Assembly (NCBI GenBank): GCA_022605955.1
Contig: JAKCOZ010000018.1
Coordinates: forward strand, 2,178,001-2,242,000
Source of the DNA: Rallus limicola
Lineage: Eukaryota; Chordata; Aves; Gruiformes; Rallidae
Direction of reading: 5' to 3'
DNA length: 64,000 nt
In this document: positions 14,610 through 28,000 of the stretch, piece by piece
Layout of the letters: every line of letters starts with the position of its first letter
Numbering within the stretch: position 1 is the first letter of the stretch
Position numbers and translations under genes: made by a program
Notes under the pieces: model-generated
Told to the model about the DNA's origin: nothing
Database searches by the model: none
The model's input: only the letters and a program-made list of their open reading frames with translations

Positions 14610-15582
14610 CCTTGCAAAATTTCTTCTGCATTTCTCAATATGTCAGAATGGATGTTTACAACAGACCAGAGTTAAAGGGACACTGCAAGGTTTTGGTTTA
14701 TTTTTCACATCTCTAAAACAGTAATTGCCTGTTCTCCTGATTACACTTAAGCAAAACCACTGAAGAGATGTGCCTGTAAGCTTTCATTTCCCACTACTCC
14801 GAGATACAGTCCGTGATGCAGGTGGAACAGTTTTGAGCTCCTATTTACACAAGGGCCAGACTATCAGTTAGGTGCTTGTCCCTGCACCAAATATAAGAGC
14901 ACCCCATAATTAGCGATGCAAGTTAACGGTTACAGCATGTAACTGCCTGCTCACAGCACAGCTCCGTGGTTTAACAGCCTCTCCACAGATTGATATGTGT
15001 TTGTAGGAGTCCTGCTTTTAAAAGTTCTCCTGTAAATTTGTAACCTGACAGTGTCCCTTAAAAGAAAGTATATTCTGGGCTTAGGAAAAGATGCCCTCCT
15101 ACAGATATTTTTATTATTAAAACAAACATTTTTAAAACCATTCAACAAAATTTAATACAAATTGCTGTTGGAGAACAGCATTTGTGAAGCTATGCATTGC
15201 TGCTCCGTTAACATGGCTTTAGTTATCACATTTTATATTATTTGCACATTTCCTTACATCCTTCATGGCACTTCCATGAAGAGAAAAGGTTATAACACTG
15301 ATGCTACCATCTTTATCAGAGGTCACACACAGACATTAAGATGTTTGTTCTCAACGTGTGCTCAGTCAGGCAATGCCAAAGTTCTGCCTGAAGTGCTCGA
15401 ACCGTAGGATATCCGTACCTCAGGTTTATAGCTTGACTCATGGTTACTCACAATATTGCAATGCAGTCAAAGTAACAGGAAAACAAACATCGACAGTAAC
15501 AGGCACAGGGTTTTTTTGCATTATCATTAATCACATTCCTATTTTTCAACAGATTGCTGCCTGAAATGCACGTTAGAAAGGC

Positions 15583-15593
15583 TTTTTTTTTTT
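15583..15593. repeat. T homopolymer (11)
   Basis: A run of 11 T on the plus strand downstream of KCNIP1. On the minus strand it reads as an A-tract. Confidence 0.85.
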
Positions 15594-17162
15594 AAGATGC
15601 TGGGATGAAGATGCAGACTAATGTTTGTAACTAATGAAAGAGTCAAACTAATGACTCAGACATTATTTAAACATTCACAACTTGGAGAAGATTTGCACAG
15701 CTGATAGCACTGACAGATAGTCTAACTGTAACTTAGAAGCCAGCACAGTAACTACCTTCCACATACTGGCAGTAGGATTTATGATGGTGAGAGATCAGAA
15801 TAGCATACTATGTTTTATTTAGAAAGCTGTAGTAGTATTCCCATAAATATTGCAAGCCCCATTTATGAGCGATGGGAGACTTTGCAAGTTTACAAAGTAA
15901 CAGCCACGGAAAACATAAAAAACAAACCCAGAGACATTTCCATGCAGAGTATGATTCTCTCACAGTCACTGGATCTCTCTCATCTCTTGGCTGGAGCACA
16001 CATGCTGTACACACATTGCTGCTCATGGAAAACCCAGAGGCCTTACATGCACCGATGGGTACCAGCCTCTGGCTGATACCAGCAGGACCAGAAGCAAATA
16101 CAGGGTAATAAATGTTTTTGCAAAGGCAGTGACTCTGCCACAGACAGAATTTACAGTTAGAGCTATGTGAAAATACAGCTGCTGTGTGCCACGCTGCCAG
16201 TCCTCCTATTTCAGCTACAATGAACTTGAGTGGAGCAGAGAGGTAGCAATCCAGGGCTAAACATCAGGCATGCACAGGTAGGGTCTGGACCCCTGGAAGT
16301 CCAAAATTGAAGGTAGCCATGCCTCAAGAGCAGAATTAGGACCAGTGAAGCTTTCAGCATCTCCCTCTCTGCCTAACACACCCCCATTGTTACTGGGAGA
16401 TGGAGACTGACAATGGAGTAGGTAAGGAGATGCCAAAGCTGCAGGGTCACTGATTATAGCCTGATGTAAGCAATATACTTAAGCACATACTGACAGTAAC
16501 ATCCAAATGTTTGAAGTCTATTGCCAGACTGGGCCCACACTCAACAGAAAGCAGCTGTAGCCCCTCCGACTCAGGTGCTGCCCCTCCACCTGTACAGCAC
16601 TTCTGCTAGCGGGGACACAGAAAACACCACTGAGGCCAAACTCACCACAGTGACTCCAGAAATTAATTTAGCTTCAGGGACCGTGGTATCATGCAGCTAA
16701 CAGTGTTTTCTCTTGGAAAGGGCACATTCAAAACTTCTCAGGGTGTTCATGCCATCTCACAAGCACGTGTGGAGTGGTGCTATTGGAGGTGAAAGGCACT
16801 GTGCTAGCACTTGTTTTCCACTGCCTTGACCACCCTTCCCTCAGCTGAAGTTAGCTAACGGTGCTCTCACGGTGTGTGGGAAAAGCAGGTTACTCATTAT
16901 ATTGAATTCTCATTTGCTAAAGTGATTGCACGATGACTCAAGGAGGAACAGTGTAAACATTGTGCCTTATTTCAGCTACAACTAATGTCTTTGTCAAGTG
17001 CCTACTAAATAAAAACTAAACAGGCAATCCTGGACAGCCAGAGGATGAGGATACGCTCACAGCATCGCATCACTTCTGTGAATCACAGTAGGTTATTGGA
17101 GTTGCTATGCTCTGTGCCATTGTCAGGAAGCAATTAACTAATGATACTTGTATGAAAGGCAA

Positions 17163-17195
17163 GATAGACTAGACATTTCACAGGATAGACTAGAC
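17163..17195. repeat. 12-base direct repeat gatagactagac, two copies
   Basis: Identical 12-mers lie at 17163-17174 and 17184-17195, separated by 9 bases. It probably arose by a small local duplication. Confidence 0.8.
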
Positions 17196-18749
17196 TGTTC
17201 CTGTGCCCAGATAACTCTCCTCACCTGAACAACATTTTTGATGACAAGTGCGCAACTGAAAGGAATAAAGTTAAGAGCACAAAGAAGTGTATGGAGCACA
17301 GTAAGAGAGGAAAACGTCCCACCTTGGGGATCAGCATAGCATTAGATTAGTACTGATCAGACCTACTTCAATAATCAGGAATACTGCAATAGATTAAATT
17401 TTTATAAAATATAGGGCTACAGAAATGAGGCATTCTATATATTTTGTATTATAAAAAGCTTCTACTCACATAATTTTTAAAATATATCTTCACTGCTACC
17501 AGTATATTTGTAATATAATATCTGATATAACAAAAATATATGCTTACTGGATGGGAGCGATGTAGCACTATGGCAGGGACTCTCCTTTCTGTGTGGTGTG
17601 AGTGGCTGGAAAAGTTGTCTGTTCCCTCCTTCCTTTGGTTTCTCAGCCATCAGCTACCTGGAGACTGAAACAGCACTCTGGTGCATTAACTTTCTTAGAG
17701 TCCTCTACAAAGAGGGCTCAGTTCCTCAGCTGGCAAATAATCTACCAGGCAAAATCCATCCTTGGTGTGAATTCACTGTGTGATTCTCTCTGGTTTGCTA
17801 ATTAAAAAATGAAAACTCACAAACTAATGCTCTATTTGGCTTAGTAAGGAAGTGGGATTTAGACAAGTCATGCAACTGCCTTGTAAGAAAAAAAGATTTG
17901 GCTACAGAAAATGTTAAATTACCCAAGGGACATACTGGCCTAGCAGCTGAGTAGCTCCCAGCTGAACTTGCAGGGCACTTCGGGAGTGCCAAGGTCTGTC
18001 TGTGGAAACACAGCTGCACCATCCAGGCCCTTTTCTGCACTAAGTAAAACTGGAAAGCTTAAATAAATCCATAGAGTGGGCAACAAACAGTGTTACTGTA
18101 ACTTCCAGTGGAAAAATACAAACATTTGAATGATGAATCTATAAATTAGACCGAAAGGACCACAGCGCTGCTGAGACACCCACTGGAGAATCACGTGCCA
18201 TCCCACCATGTGCTGGGACTGCATAAAGTGGTTGGGACCAAAGCAGGTATTCATCTTCCTGTATCAGCCCTTATAAGCCTGCCTGGTCTTGCAAGAACTT
18301 ACCATCATTAAACAGAATTTGTTCTGTAGTTTGAAATGTATATGTGCAACATGTTTTGTGCCTTTCTGATTCATCCTGGCATGGAGATCCTCTAGGTAAT
18401 GTGTTCAGGAAAAACCTCCACCAAACTCAGCATGGTGGCACCAGTGCATGTGAGAGGAAAAGCAGGATCTCTGCAGAAATGGGGATACTGGCTACACAGG
18501 CTGTCTGCTTTCTGTCCTACGTGCATCCCCTGTTCATTCCTGCAGACTGCCCTGGTAGATCTGACTTTTGTCAAAGCAGGTTAAAGGCAAGGCATTCGTA
18601 AAACATTTTGCTGTATGGTAGTATGGGCTGAGCTTTTCACTTGCAATGGCCAAGTAAGCTATCAACATGTGCTATCATATGTAATCAAGCTTGCTAGATT
18701 AAAAGCAGGACTTGTGCCTAGCAAACAATGCTGTATATTACTCATTGAA

Positions 18750-18997
18750 CTTCAAGCAGCAGTTCTCTCTTGTCAGGTTTTAATAAAATATTCACATGCT
18801 TCCAAAACGAAACAAAGGTCCACCGGCGTCTCTCGGGGAGAAGAGGTGGGATTGGTTGCATTCGGTTCCCATTTGGTTGGAGATGTCATACAAAATCCTC
18901 ACACACTGAACATGGCTGTATTGTAAAAAGCTTTCACCCAGAAAGGAGGTCTTTGATACAGAAAGTCTCCGACTCCTCCAGCGCTCGCCAGACATGG
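18750..18997 (-). other. KCNIP1: KCNIP1 3' UTR, proximal part (extent uncertain)
   Basis: This is the sequence directly after the KCNIP1 stop codon on the minus strand. A variant poly(A) signal ATTAAA lies at 18779-18784, about 215 bases past the stop. Canonical AATAAA hexamers on this strand are farther away, at 15814-15819, 15110-15115, 14697-14702 and 14481-14486. Real usage cannot be told from sequence. A UTR ending near 18.76 kb would be short, so a longer isoform is possible. Confidence 0.5.
18779..18784 (-). terminator. candidate variant poly(A) signal ATTAAA for KCNIP1
   Basis: ATTAAA on the minus strand is the commonest natural variant of AATAAA, and this is the first such hexamer after the KCNIP1 stop. 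A six-base AT word is expected often by chance, and no strong GU-rich downstream element was evident, so support is positional only. Confidence 0.3.
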
Positions 18998-19045
18998 TTA
19001 CATCACGTTCTCGAAGAGCTGTAAGGATCGCATGATGTTGTCATC
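18998..19045 (-). CDS. KCNIP1: KCNIP1 terminal coding exon with stop codon
   Basis: It encodes residues 182-196, [15 protein letters not shown], followed by TAA at 18998-19000. The acceptor is ctgttttcag|gat. This C-terminal helix covers the hydrophobic groove that binds the Kv4 N-terminus. DDNIM...SLQLF identifies KCNIP1 among the four paralogues. FENVM differs from human FQNVM by one residue. The exon continues into the 3' UTR below 18998. Confidence 0.97.
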   Translation of the reverse strand, partial: DDNIMRSLQLFENVM

Positions 19046-22000
19046 CTGAAAACAGTGAGAAGACATTGTCATAAAACCAGCACCAACAGGGGCACTGGGA
19101 CACTGGTAACTGCAAGGCACAGGAGGGACTCTGCTGCAGCTACTGGGGGCAACAGCCCTGCCTGCTTTTCATCCTCAATGAGCTGGAATTGAGTCAGTGA
19201 TGGAGTCCTGACTGAGCAAAGCAGTTGTCTCCTACTTGCACCTTAGCTGGTTTCAGCCGCGTACCACACGATCTTCTCATAAGCCTGACACTCAGCATGG
19301 GCTGGGCTTTACTGAAGGAAACCAGGCCCACGCATCAAGCTGACGACAGTACTGAATCCTCAGACTTCAGCATGCAACTGCATTTCATTGTATAGTCAGG
19401 ATCAAACATCCACTTCACTAACCTGCTCTGAAAGTCCAAATGAACTGCTGAGCAAGCTACCTCACAGGATGACTTCATCCCAGAAATACAACAAGCTCAA
19501 ACCCAAAACACATGCAGTCTCAGACTCTCTGAGGTTCCCAATCCAAATGAGAAAGTTGGAGACACACAAAGGAAGGCCTGGACTGTTTCTCATCAACTTC
19601 CTAAATTGTTCTTCAAGGTAATAACTTGAATAATAGTCAAAACCATGATCATGATCCCCCCCAGCCCCAAATTTAGTTATTCTGAGAGTTACAATAACTG
19701 TCTGTAACATGAAAATACTTTTCCATATTTTCCATATTGAGGAACTGAAGAGATCTATTGTATCACATTACTCATATTTTGAGGCTGTGTCCATCTCCTC
19801 CACGTTTAACACAGTTTGGTGGGTACCAGTATCCCTTGCACAGGAAACCCTCTCCAAAGCAACACTAGGAGTTCACTGCCCATGAGCTGTACCCTCAGAA
19901 CGGCAGATGTGAGCACTATAATGCACTTTGGTTTGTTTTTCATAATGAAAAAACGTCATTATGGACTCACCCCTGTCTGCCAGGGAACGACCCATGACAG
20001 CCAGACTGCACAGCTCCCAGTGCATCAGCAGAGGGAACCCAACGCAAACTAGGGCAGAGCATTATGCAAACTATCGATGTCAAGTAAAGCGTCTTTGCTG
20101 CTGACACTAATCACACATGGTCATCTGACCTGATGGCACATTATCAATGAGAGAATAATGCACAACACAAATGATTGAATTAAAGATGAAGCCGAACATA
20201 AGCTAAACAATCAGGAGGTACCAAGAACAAAGTTAACTGAGGGGAAAAAAATTAGCCTTGTATTACACATCTGATAGCATGGATTTCGCTGCCTGAAGTC
20301 CCTGACTGAGAAGTAATCTGGATATTGCCAGAGTTAACACAGAAACAGCGAGAAGCCAGCCTAGTCCTCCACAGGGAGCGTCGTCCCATGGCTCTGATAC
20401 AGAAAGGCTGTCTGACTGCAGAACAGATTAGAGATATGTCTGAGCAAACATTCACACAGGTAATTACAGGCTAAGACAACAGACACATGCACAATTACAT
20501 GTTAATGCTGATACCTGTCGTTGTACCAGGGCTAAAAATGCCAACAAATATTTATTAAAGCCAACTTAACATATGCAATGTGTAAGAGGGAGTTTATTTC
20601 CAAACCAGAAAAAAACCCCAACCAAAAACCATTGCTACAATGACAACATTTGCTTTTAATGTTTGACCATGAAAACATGAACTGGCTTTATAAGCCAGTG
20701 CTGTAACTACAAGAGTTTTAGAGACTTCAGCTCTGAGCAGTCCCAGCAACGTGTACCTGCTAATGGCATCTGGGGGAGCACACAGAGACAGTACCAGCCT
20801 CTTATCCACCAACAATTAATGAGGGTTAAGGGCATTATGGGCTATATCTGCAGTTATCTGCACATAATCAGGTACTGCAGTTTACTTGGGGAAATATAAG
20901 CACTGGCCACCAGCACTGGCATTGAAGCAGCTCTCTCCCTTGATTGATCTGTCCCTCCTTCCCTGTTCAGTCCCATACTTACAGAGCACCACCAGAAACT
21001 CACTCATGAAGTGTTTTTTTTCCCCACAAAGCAAAGGAAACCCAGGATCCTGAGCAGCATCTTGTTTCAAATGGAATTTGTCCAAACAGAAAGCAAATGC
21101 TGTCATGTGAGCTACACCTTCAATTGCGGTTATAATTTTGTCCTTACCTCCTGACACGATTCAATAAACTCATCTAAAGTTACAACACCATCTTTGTTTT
21201 TATCCATTTTCTGCAAAATAAAATAATAAAGATATTTGTTTCCATACCTAACACTGCAGTTATAGTATAATACCTTATTTGATGCAACCTGAACAAATCT
21301 AAGGCACTTTACAAGCTTAGATTAAAGATTCAGCGTCATTGGATACATTTGCCAACTGCTCAAGACTTGCTTACTCTGGTATTGTGAAGCACTTCTGAGG
21401 TCCTCTCCAGCTTTTCCTTCTTTGACACACACATCAACCTCTGCCCTTATTGAGGCAGTTTATTTATTCACTGCCTCAACCAACCCACATTCCTTCCCCT
21501 CTTTTGGGGCAGTCGAGGGAAGCAACACACAAGTGCTGCAACACATGCAGACACTTCAGGCTTACTGGATGTGGCACATCGCAACACGAAGGGTTGGACT
21601 AAGAGACAAACGAGATCCCTTGGAGTCAGGAAATCAGACACTGTAGTGTTGGGGTTTTTTCTGGAATATACACTGGGGTCTAGGATTGAATTTGAGTCTA
21701 ACCTGACAGTAAAGTGGATCAGTGCATAGCTCAAGCATTAAGAAAAACACATTAAAAAAAATCAAGTACCTGAAAGAATACTTCTACGTGCTGCCTGGGA
21801 GCATCCTCCTTGAGCACCGGATACGTGTACTTTCCCATCATATCGTAAATGGCCTTTACAATATCCATCATCTCCTGCCGCAGTGGCGTGCCAGCACAAG
21901 CACAAAAGGGAAATTAATAGAAATGATAGCACATTTCTTTCTTTTATTACCCTTGAATTCTTCACCTTCCTTCTGTTGCAAAACAGCACAGAGAACACCT

Positions 22001-25000
22001 GCACATGTGCAGGAAGACAGAGGTATCACCATTCAGCTATAAAAACACGTGCCTCTTTCTGAGTGGGCCGTGATCATCACGGGCACACTGGAGGTGCCCA
22101 CAGTGCTCACCTCCCTCCTCCAGCACGACAGCACTGCAGGACGTGTGCTCTGACACAGCAGCTGCTGGGGATGGTGCTGGACTGCAAGTGGCACAGTTGG
22201 TCCTGAGTGCTGAGGAATTGATGTTGTCACAGAGTGACCAGGGACCTTCACTGGGAGGTCAACTGGGCACCCAACCCTTCTCTACACCTTACAAACTGCT
22301 ACATAACTCCATGATCAGCAGCAGCAACCACAAACCCTCTGGGTACACACAACAACTTTGAAATAGCCAGACCAAGATGCATTTGCCAAATATTCAGGTT
22401 GCCGTGCTCAAAACCAAGGCTTCCCACAAAGGAAACATGCAATACCAGACAAGAAGATAAAACCAAACAATAATGCAGGTTTTGGGAGTGGTGCTGGGGG
22501 CTTGCAGTGCTTTGGGTGAGCCCATACCTCCAAGTGCAGCCAGAAACCCCTTGCTCCTGTCACCCAGGAGATATTGTCACCATCACCCTCCCTTTTGCAA
22601 AGGTCATACAGCTCATAGCTGTAACTAGCTAAAGCAATTAAAGGCACTATAATACAGGAGAATATGTTCACAAAATCACGCAATACAAGATAGCTGTGCA
22701 CTTTAAGTAAAGATAAATGCTCAAGTCCTGTGTGATCTGCATTTAACTAGCTGCATGCAAAGTTAATTGTGCTCTGCAACAGAAACCAGGCAAGCTCTCT
22801 TCAGAATTCAACTGCATTTCTCAGAAACAGCCTTACCTCCTTGTTTATATAGCCATCCTTATTTATGTCATACAGATTGAACGTCCATCTCAGCTTTTCA
22901 TGAACAGTTCCCCGCAACAGAATGGACAGTGCCATCACAAAATCCTGGTTCAAGGCAGAGAAAGAAACGTGAATTTTCATAACATCCTCTTCTAAGTCAC
23001 CTCCTTTATACACTGACACTCAAAAGACTTATCTTTTTAGGATGGAGCATATGGTTACCAATCTCTGGCTACTTTTCCCAAAAACATGTCCTCTCTGACC
23101 AAACTCAATGGACATACCATCTGCTAAGATGATCTGAGTACTGTCACACTAATAAATATGTATCCGAAAATCAGAAAAGCCCTCCAGTACTCCACTGCAG
23201 CCCCTGTAAAAACCAGGCTTAAGATATGGGTTAGGCAGTTTAGCAAGGCTGGAAGGGCAGGGAGATGTCATGGGTGCTGTCACCTTAAACCCTGTGTGAA
23301 AACAGTACAGGCTTAATAGCAGATGCAGTCAATAGGGCAGTGGCTGCTACTTAGGCTCACCAGGAATAGCATGGTACGTTCAAAGCCAGAAGCTAGGACA
23401 CTTACTTTGCTTCCCACCCAAATTTATCTGCTCTAATCTAAATACTACATGGCAAAACACATGTCTAGTTTTTAAGAGTGCCCTGAGATGCTCCCGTGGC
23501 AGTTTCCCCCCTAGAAATGCTCTGTTGCATAGTCATCACTCAGACTGTTGTCTGGTTAAACACAGCTGGACTCTTCACAGCAACAAAGGCAGCTGATGCT
23601 TTCTTACCCAAGACCTAGGCTGCTAGTGGAGGAGGAGAAAAACCCAGTGTTTTCTCTATTTCCACCTTGAGACAGATGGAAAGATCCCAAACTCCTTTAA
23701 CGAGGGAGCCTCACGTTTTGTTCCCTGTCAAAATCTATCAATCAGATTTGACCAGATGCTATTCCCACCACTAATTACTCAGTCTGGGACACAGCATTTT
23801 AATTGTATTTTTCATTTACAGTAAAGTTATTGCTTCCAATAACTTTGATTTATTGTTTTTACTGCACAGTGGCTCAGGCATTGTAAGTAGCATTGCTACA
23901 GGGATTTATTAGCGGAGGCAGAGCTTTCAGCAGAGCGCGCCATACAGTTCCTGTTACCTCAGTTTAATGTACTTAGCCCGTCCTATGTTATCTCCATTAG
24001 CTCTGCATGGGGCAGTGCATCACTTCTTAGAAACCTTTGCTCCTTTTTCCTGAGACTCAGAGGATTTGAATTTGCTGAACAATACAAAAAAGGGGACAAA
24101 ACGCTTCTGTTTGACAACCACTAAAGAGATAGATTTGCCAGGAAGGAAAGCTCAGCACTTTTAAAAAAAATAAATACTTATCTAAGCATTTTGCCATGTC
24201 TCAGCCTGTGTAGAGGTTTCTGGAAGTCTGTAACTACCGAGTAGCTGCCATATGCAAAACTCCCACTGCAGCCATCACTACAGACACAGATATTCATGTG
24301 GTAACATTCCCATTTTACATTTGATGAATGAAGTAATTTCTCAGTCTTACCTGGAAATTACTGGAGTTCTTTGCTATTTGATGGCAAAGGCAAGATTGCC
24401 TATGATTTCTAGTTTTATGTTCCCAGTAAACTCTTCACAGTTATGAAGTTCATCCTCCACAGACCTATGATTTAACATGTCCCTTTGCTAGACTCCACCT
24501 ATGTGTGTGAGCTTGAATGGCTATCTGTAGCCACAGCAACAAGCTTTTAGTTAAAGGTTGGATTTGGTTTCCCTAGGAACAAAGTACCTGAGATGCTTGT
24601 TCAATACATCAAGTAAGCTGATGCCTCCCTTCCACCTATGTTCTCCAAGGAACATAGAAATGTAACCCTGCAACCCACAACGACTAAAGTTGAGACAGAA
24701 TGTACTGGTTTTCTTTGACATCCAAATTATCTGTGCAAATGACTGGACCATCCAAATCACTGGACATCAACCTCTCCTCTCTGCTACCTAACAACTCTCT
24801 GCACTTTCTCCCTGTGGTGCTGAACAGCGTGATGTGTTTTGTTAGTGACAAGAAACACGTGAGACTGAACCAGGTTTCAAAATAGAAACTGATTTGAGCC
24901 TGAAACCTCTTCACACACAACCCAACAAGCCCTACTAGTTTACAACAAAGAATGGAGAAGCTTAAAAAACACAAAACTGAGAAGGCAGCAACAAAGGATG

Positions 25001-28000
25001 ATGCAAAACCATTACCTCGAACTTCACTGAGCCATTTTGGGCAGTGTCAAATGCGTTAAAGAGATAGTGTGCATACATGCTAGCATCTGAAAAACACAAA
25101 GGGCACTGATTGGTACAACAAGTCATTATACACTAATGGCTCTAAAAAACATGCATGGTCTTATTCCCTTTTGTACAGAAATCAAGCCTGTAGCATAGCT
25201 GCATAGTATATGAACTATGAAGTGTAACATGGACTTGCATGCTCCCCACACTCCCTCCCTTAACACCACCTTGAAATGCAAAATCTTTTATTGCTTTTAT
25301 TGCCCCAGAACCAGTCTGGTCCATGGGGCTGTACTTGAAGGGATGAGCAAACACCTCCCGTGAGTGTCTCTGGAGCAAATAGAGCACTGGCTCTAGTGGA
25401 AAATGCAGCAAAAGCATCAAAGAGTGATTGCAGCGTGTGTGCTGCCTTTTGCTTTGTGTGAGATACAGCAAAAGTCCCCAGGGACCGTCCAGCTTCATCA
25501 GGGTCTAGTTCTAGTGACCTGAGTTTGGCCCATGACTGTTAAAGAGTGTATTTTCATCCTTTTGAATCCTAAGCTGCTGGTTCTAGAAAAATCTTTTCCA
25601 CTAAGAAGAACAGTTTCTGTGGCCACATGAAAGATGGCTGTTAACTGGGAAAACCAGTCACAGTATGCAGGAAAACCCCACCAAATAGGTGTATGACCCT
25701 ACAACCTTCACCACCTGTTTCAGAAACCACTTACATCACTCTCTGCATTACAAGAGCCCTGCTTTTTGAGCTGGAAGCAACTGACAATGAATTCCCTTAA
25801 TTACTTCATTGCCATTCTAGCAGCCACACACTTTGTTTCCTCTTCTGCTCTCTGCCTCTAGCACACAGCATTAGTCAGCCTGAGTCTTCGTACTCCGTGA
25901 GTGTCCAGGTGAAGCCAGGTGCCCCATGCAGTGCAGGCAGCCAGGTGCAGTGACCCTGAACCTCTTCGCTCTCATCTCTATGAAATGACTAAATATCTTC
26001 ACGTTGTTCAAACCCAGAGAAGTGTAACAGTGTACAGAAAAATCAAATACTTGGGTTACCATCAGCCGTAAGGGTAGACCACACTGGCCTGTAAAGGGGA
26101 GTGTGTGTGGGGACAATGCCTATTATATTTTTAAATAGAAGGATTCTGATATACAATAGCTTCAGAAGAAAACTGTAGAATTACTTCTGGGACAGTCCTA
26201 CTAAAAGCTATATAAGATGAACTGATCAATGAACTGTTGCTCAAGCAATTAAACTAATGCTAACTTACATTAAGAAATACTAGATCACCAGTATTTTTTA
26301 TTATTTTTGATCACTATATTTGATGATACTTCAGCAAAATATGAAAACCTGTCAAGAATAGAAGCCCTTTGTAACAAAAGTATCACAAGCCTGGGATGAC
26401 ACTGTACGGTGTTTTTGTAATTCGGAGCTGCCTCTGGGATCTACAAGTTTACCTGTGCAGAAACCCATAAGAGTTAAAAAAGCTCTGAGGAATCTGAAAT
26501 CTCACAGTTTATGTTGCTAAGGTTGTACAACCGATTTGGATACCAAGTGAAAGAAAACAGTGTAAAATATGAAGTCACATCTGCTGTTAAACTGATTTAT
26601 TATTAAGCATGGTTATAGTACCAACATCATCAACCAAGAGAGCCACATTTCAGAGGAATGTGACACAAGAGAAAATAAAATAGTCTTTGTCAGTCTCAGT
26701 AGAGAGAAAAAAGTTATCTATCCATGAAGCTGCTGTGCCTGATTTTTTTCACACACCCAAGGTGTGTCACTTAAAAGGCACTAGTGCCGTTACTGGAGGT
26801 ATTGAAGTTCCTTGAACTTCAAATACACTTTTTTTTTTGCATATTTGTTTTAAAAATTAAATGGAATTATTTCTTTTTATAAAAGAGACAAAGGCAGTAG
26901 CATGAGGAAGTCGAGTCCCTACTGACTTGTAAATGTAAATTTTTTATAGGCATACATCTTTGAAGTCATATACATTATTAAACCTCTTTTGCCTTGACAT
27001 TTAGTTTAGGAACCACTTGTTGATGATCTTAAAGTAAATGCATATGCACACACACACTCTTGCAGCAGCTCGTCATCATTCCACAGTAAGCATATTCTGC
27101 AGTTACTACAGACTGGTATAATATATATAAATATATTCAGAAAGCCTCAAAGACTGAAACTTTTACTAAAAATCCACGTAACCCCCCAACTCATTTCATT
27201 CAGTTTGAGTACAGTATCCCCACAGAACATACCCAGTGGGAAGAACAAATAGACTCTTGATCTTTTAAAAAGGCAAGAACCTATATTATTTGACAGGCTT
27301 AACACAGTACTTAAATATTTCAATGCATAGTGTGACTCTGCCTTAGTCACACAAACACCAAAAAATTATCATTTCAGGTCACTAGGCATTCACACATCAG
27401 CTAGGATCTATGGTGAGTATTTCAGGGAGGTTCTGATTAATTTGCAGGCCAAAATGAGGTCTGGGACTCTTCTGTGCTAGATATGACATATGCAGCAGTC
27501 CAACAGCAGGGAAGCAAAGACCCACCGAGGGCAAGTGATTTACCTTTCTGCCATCCAGAAAGTCAGGACAGAAAGAAGCATCACTGCCCAGTTTTTAGGT
27601 GGGACTAGTGCACTGTTTAGTTGAGAATGAAGGGCTGACAGCTAGTGGCAGCCTTTAACACAGATTTGTCTGTATTCCTGTGAAATAACTGTTCAAAGGG
27701 CCTAGCTTAATTCCATTACCTCGCTGTTTGTGTTTCTGTTTAAAATCCTTCAAAGCTTAAGTTCAACTCACATTTCTTGCAGAGATTATCTGAGGTAGTT
27801 CTGCAGCCAGCTGGCAGTAATGAACATTAAGGCATGCTTCAACAGCCCTGACAGACACGAAGCACTCTGCTTACCTCCATGAGGAAAAAACTGTGCATAG
27901 ATCTGTTTGAATGTCTCTTCATTAACAACCCCACTAGGACATTCCTGTTGGAAAACAAGAAAAAAAAAAATCAAGGGAACCCCTTGTTCTGTAAACATTT

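Larger units (their letters stand above)
1..18749. other. sequence downstream of KCNIP1, no supported gene
   Basis: This is mixed-composition noncoding DNA. The first ~350 bases, 2.0-2.5 kb and 3.5-3.8 kb are GC-rich, while 9.6-10.7 kb and 17.3-17.6 kb are AT-rich. Open frames on both strands are short (under about 130 codons), low in conserved motifs, and not flanked by convincing splice sites. In human the next gene in this direction is GABRP. I looked for its signal peptide, Cys-loop and transmembrane segments on the minus strand and did not recognise any. An unrecognised short exon or noncoding RNA cannot be excluded. Confidence 0.6.
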
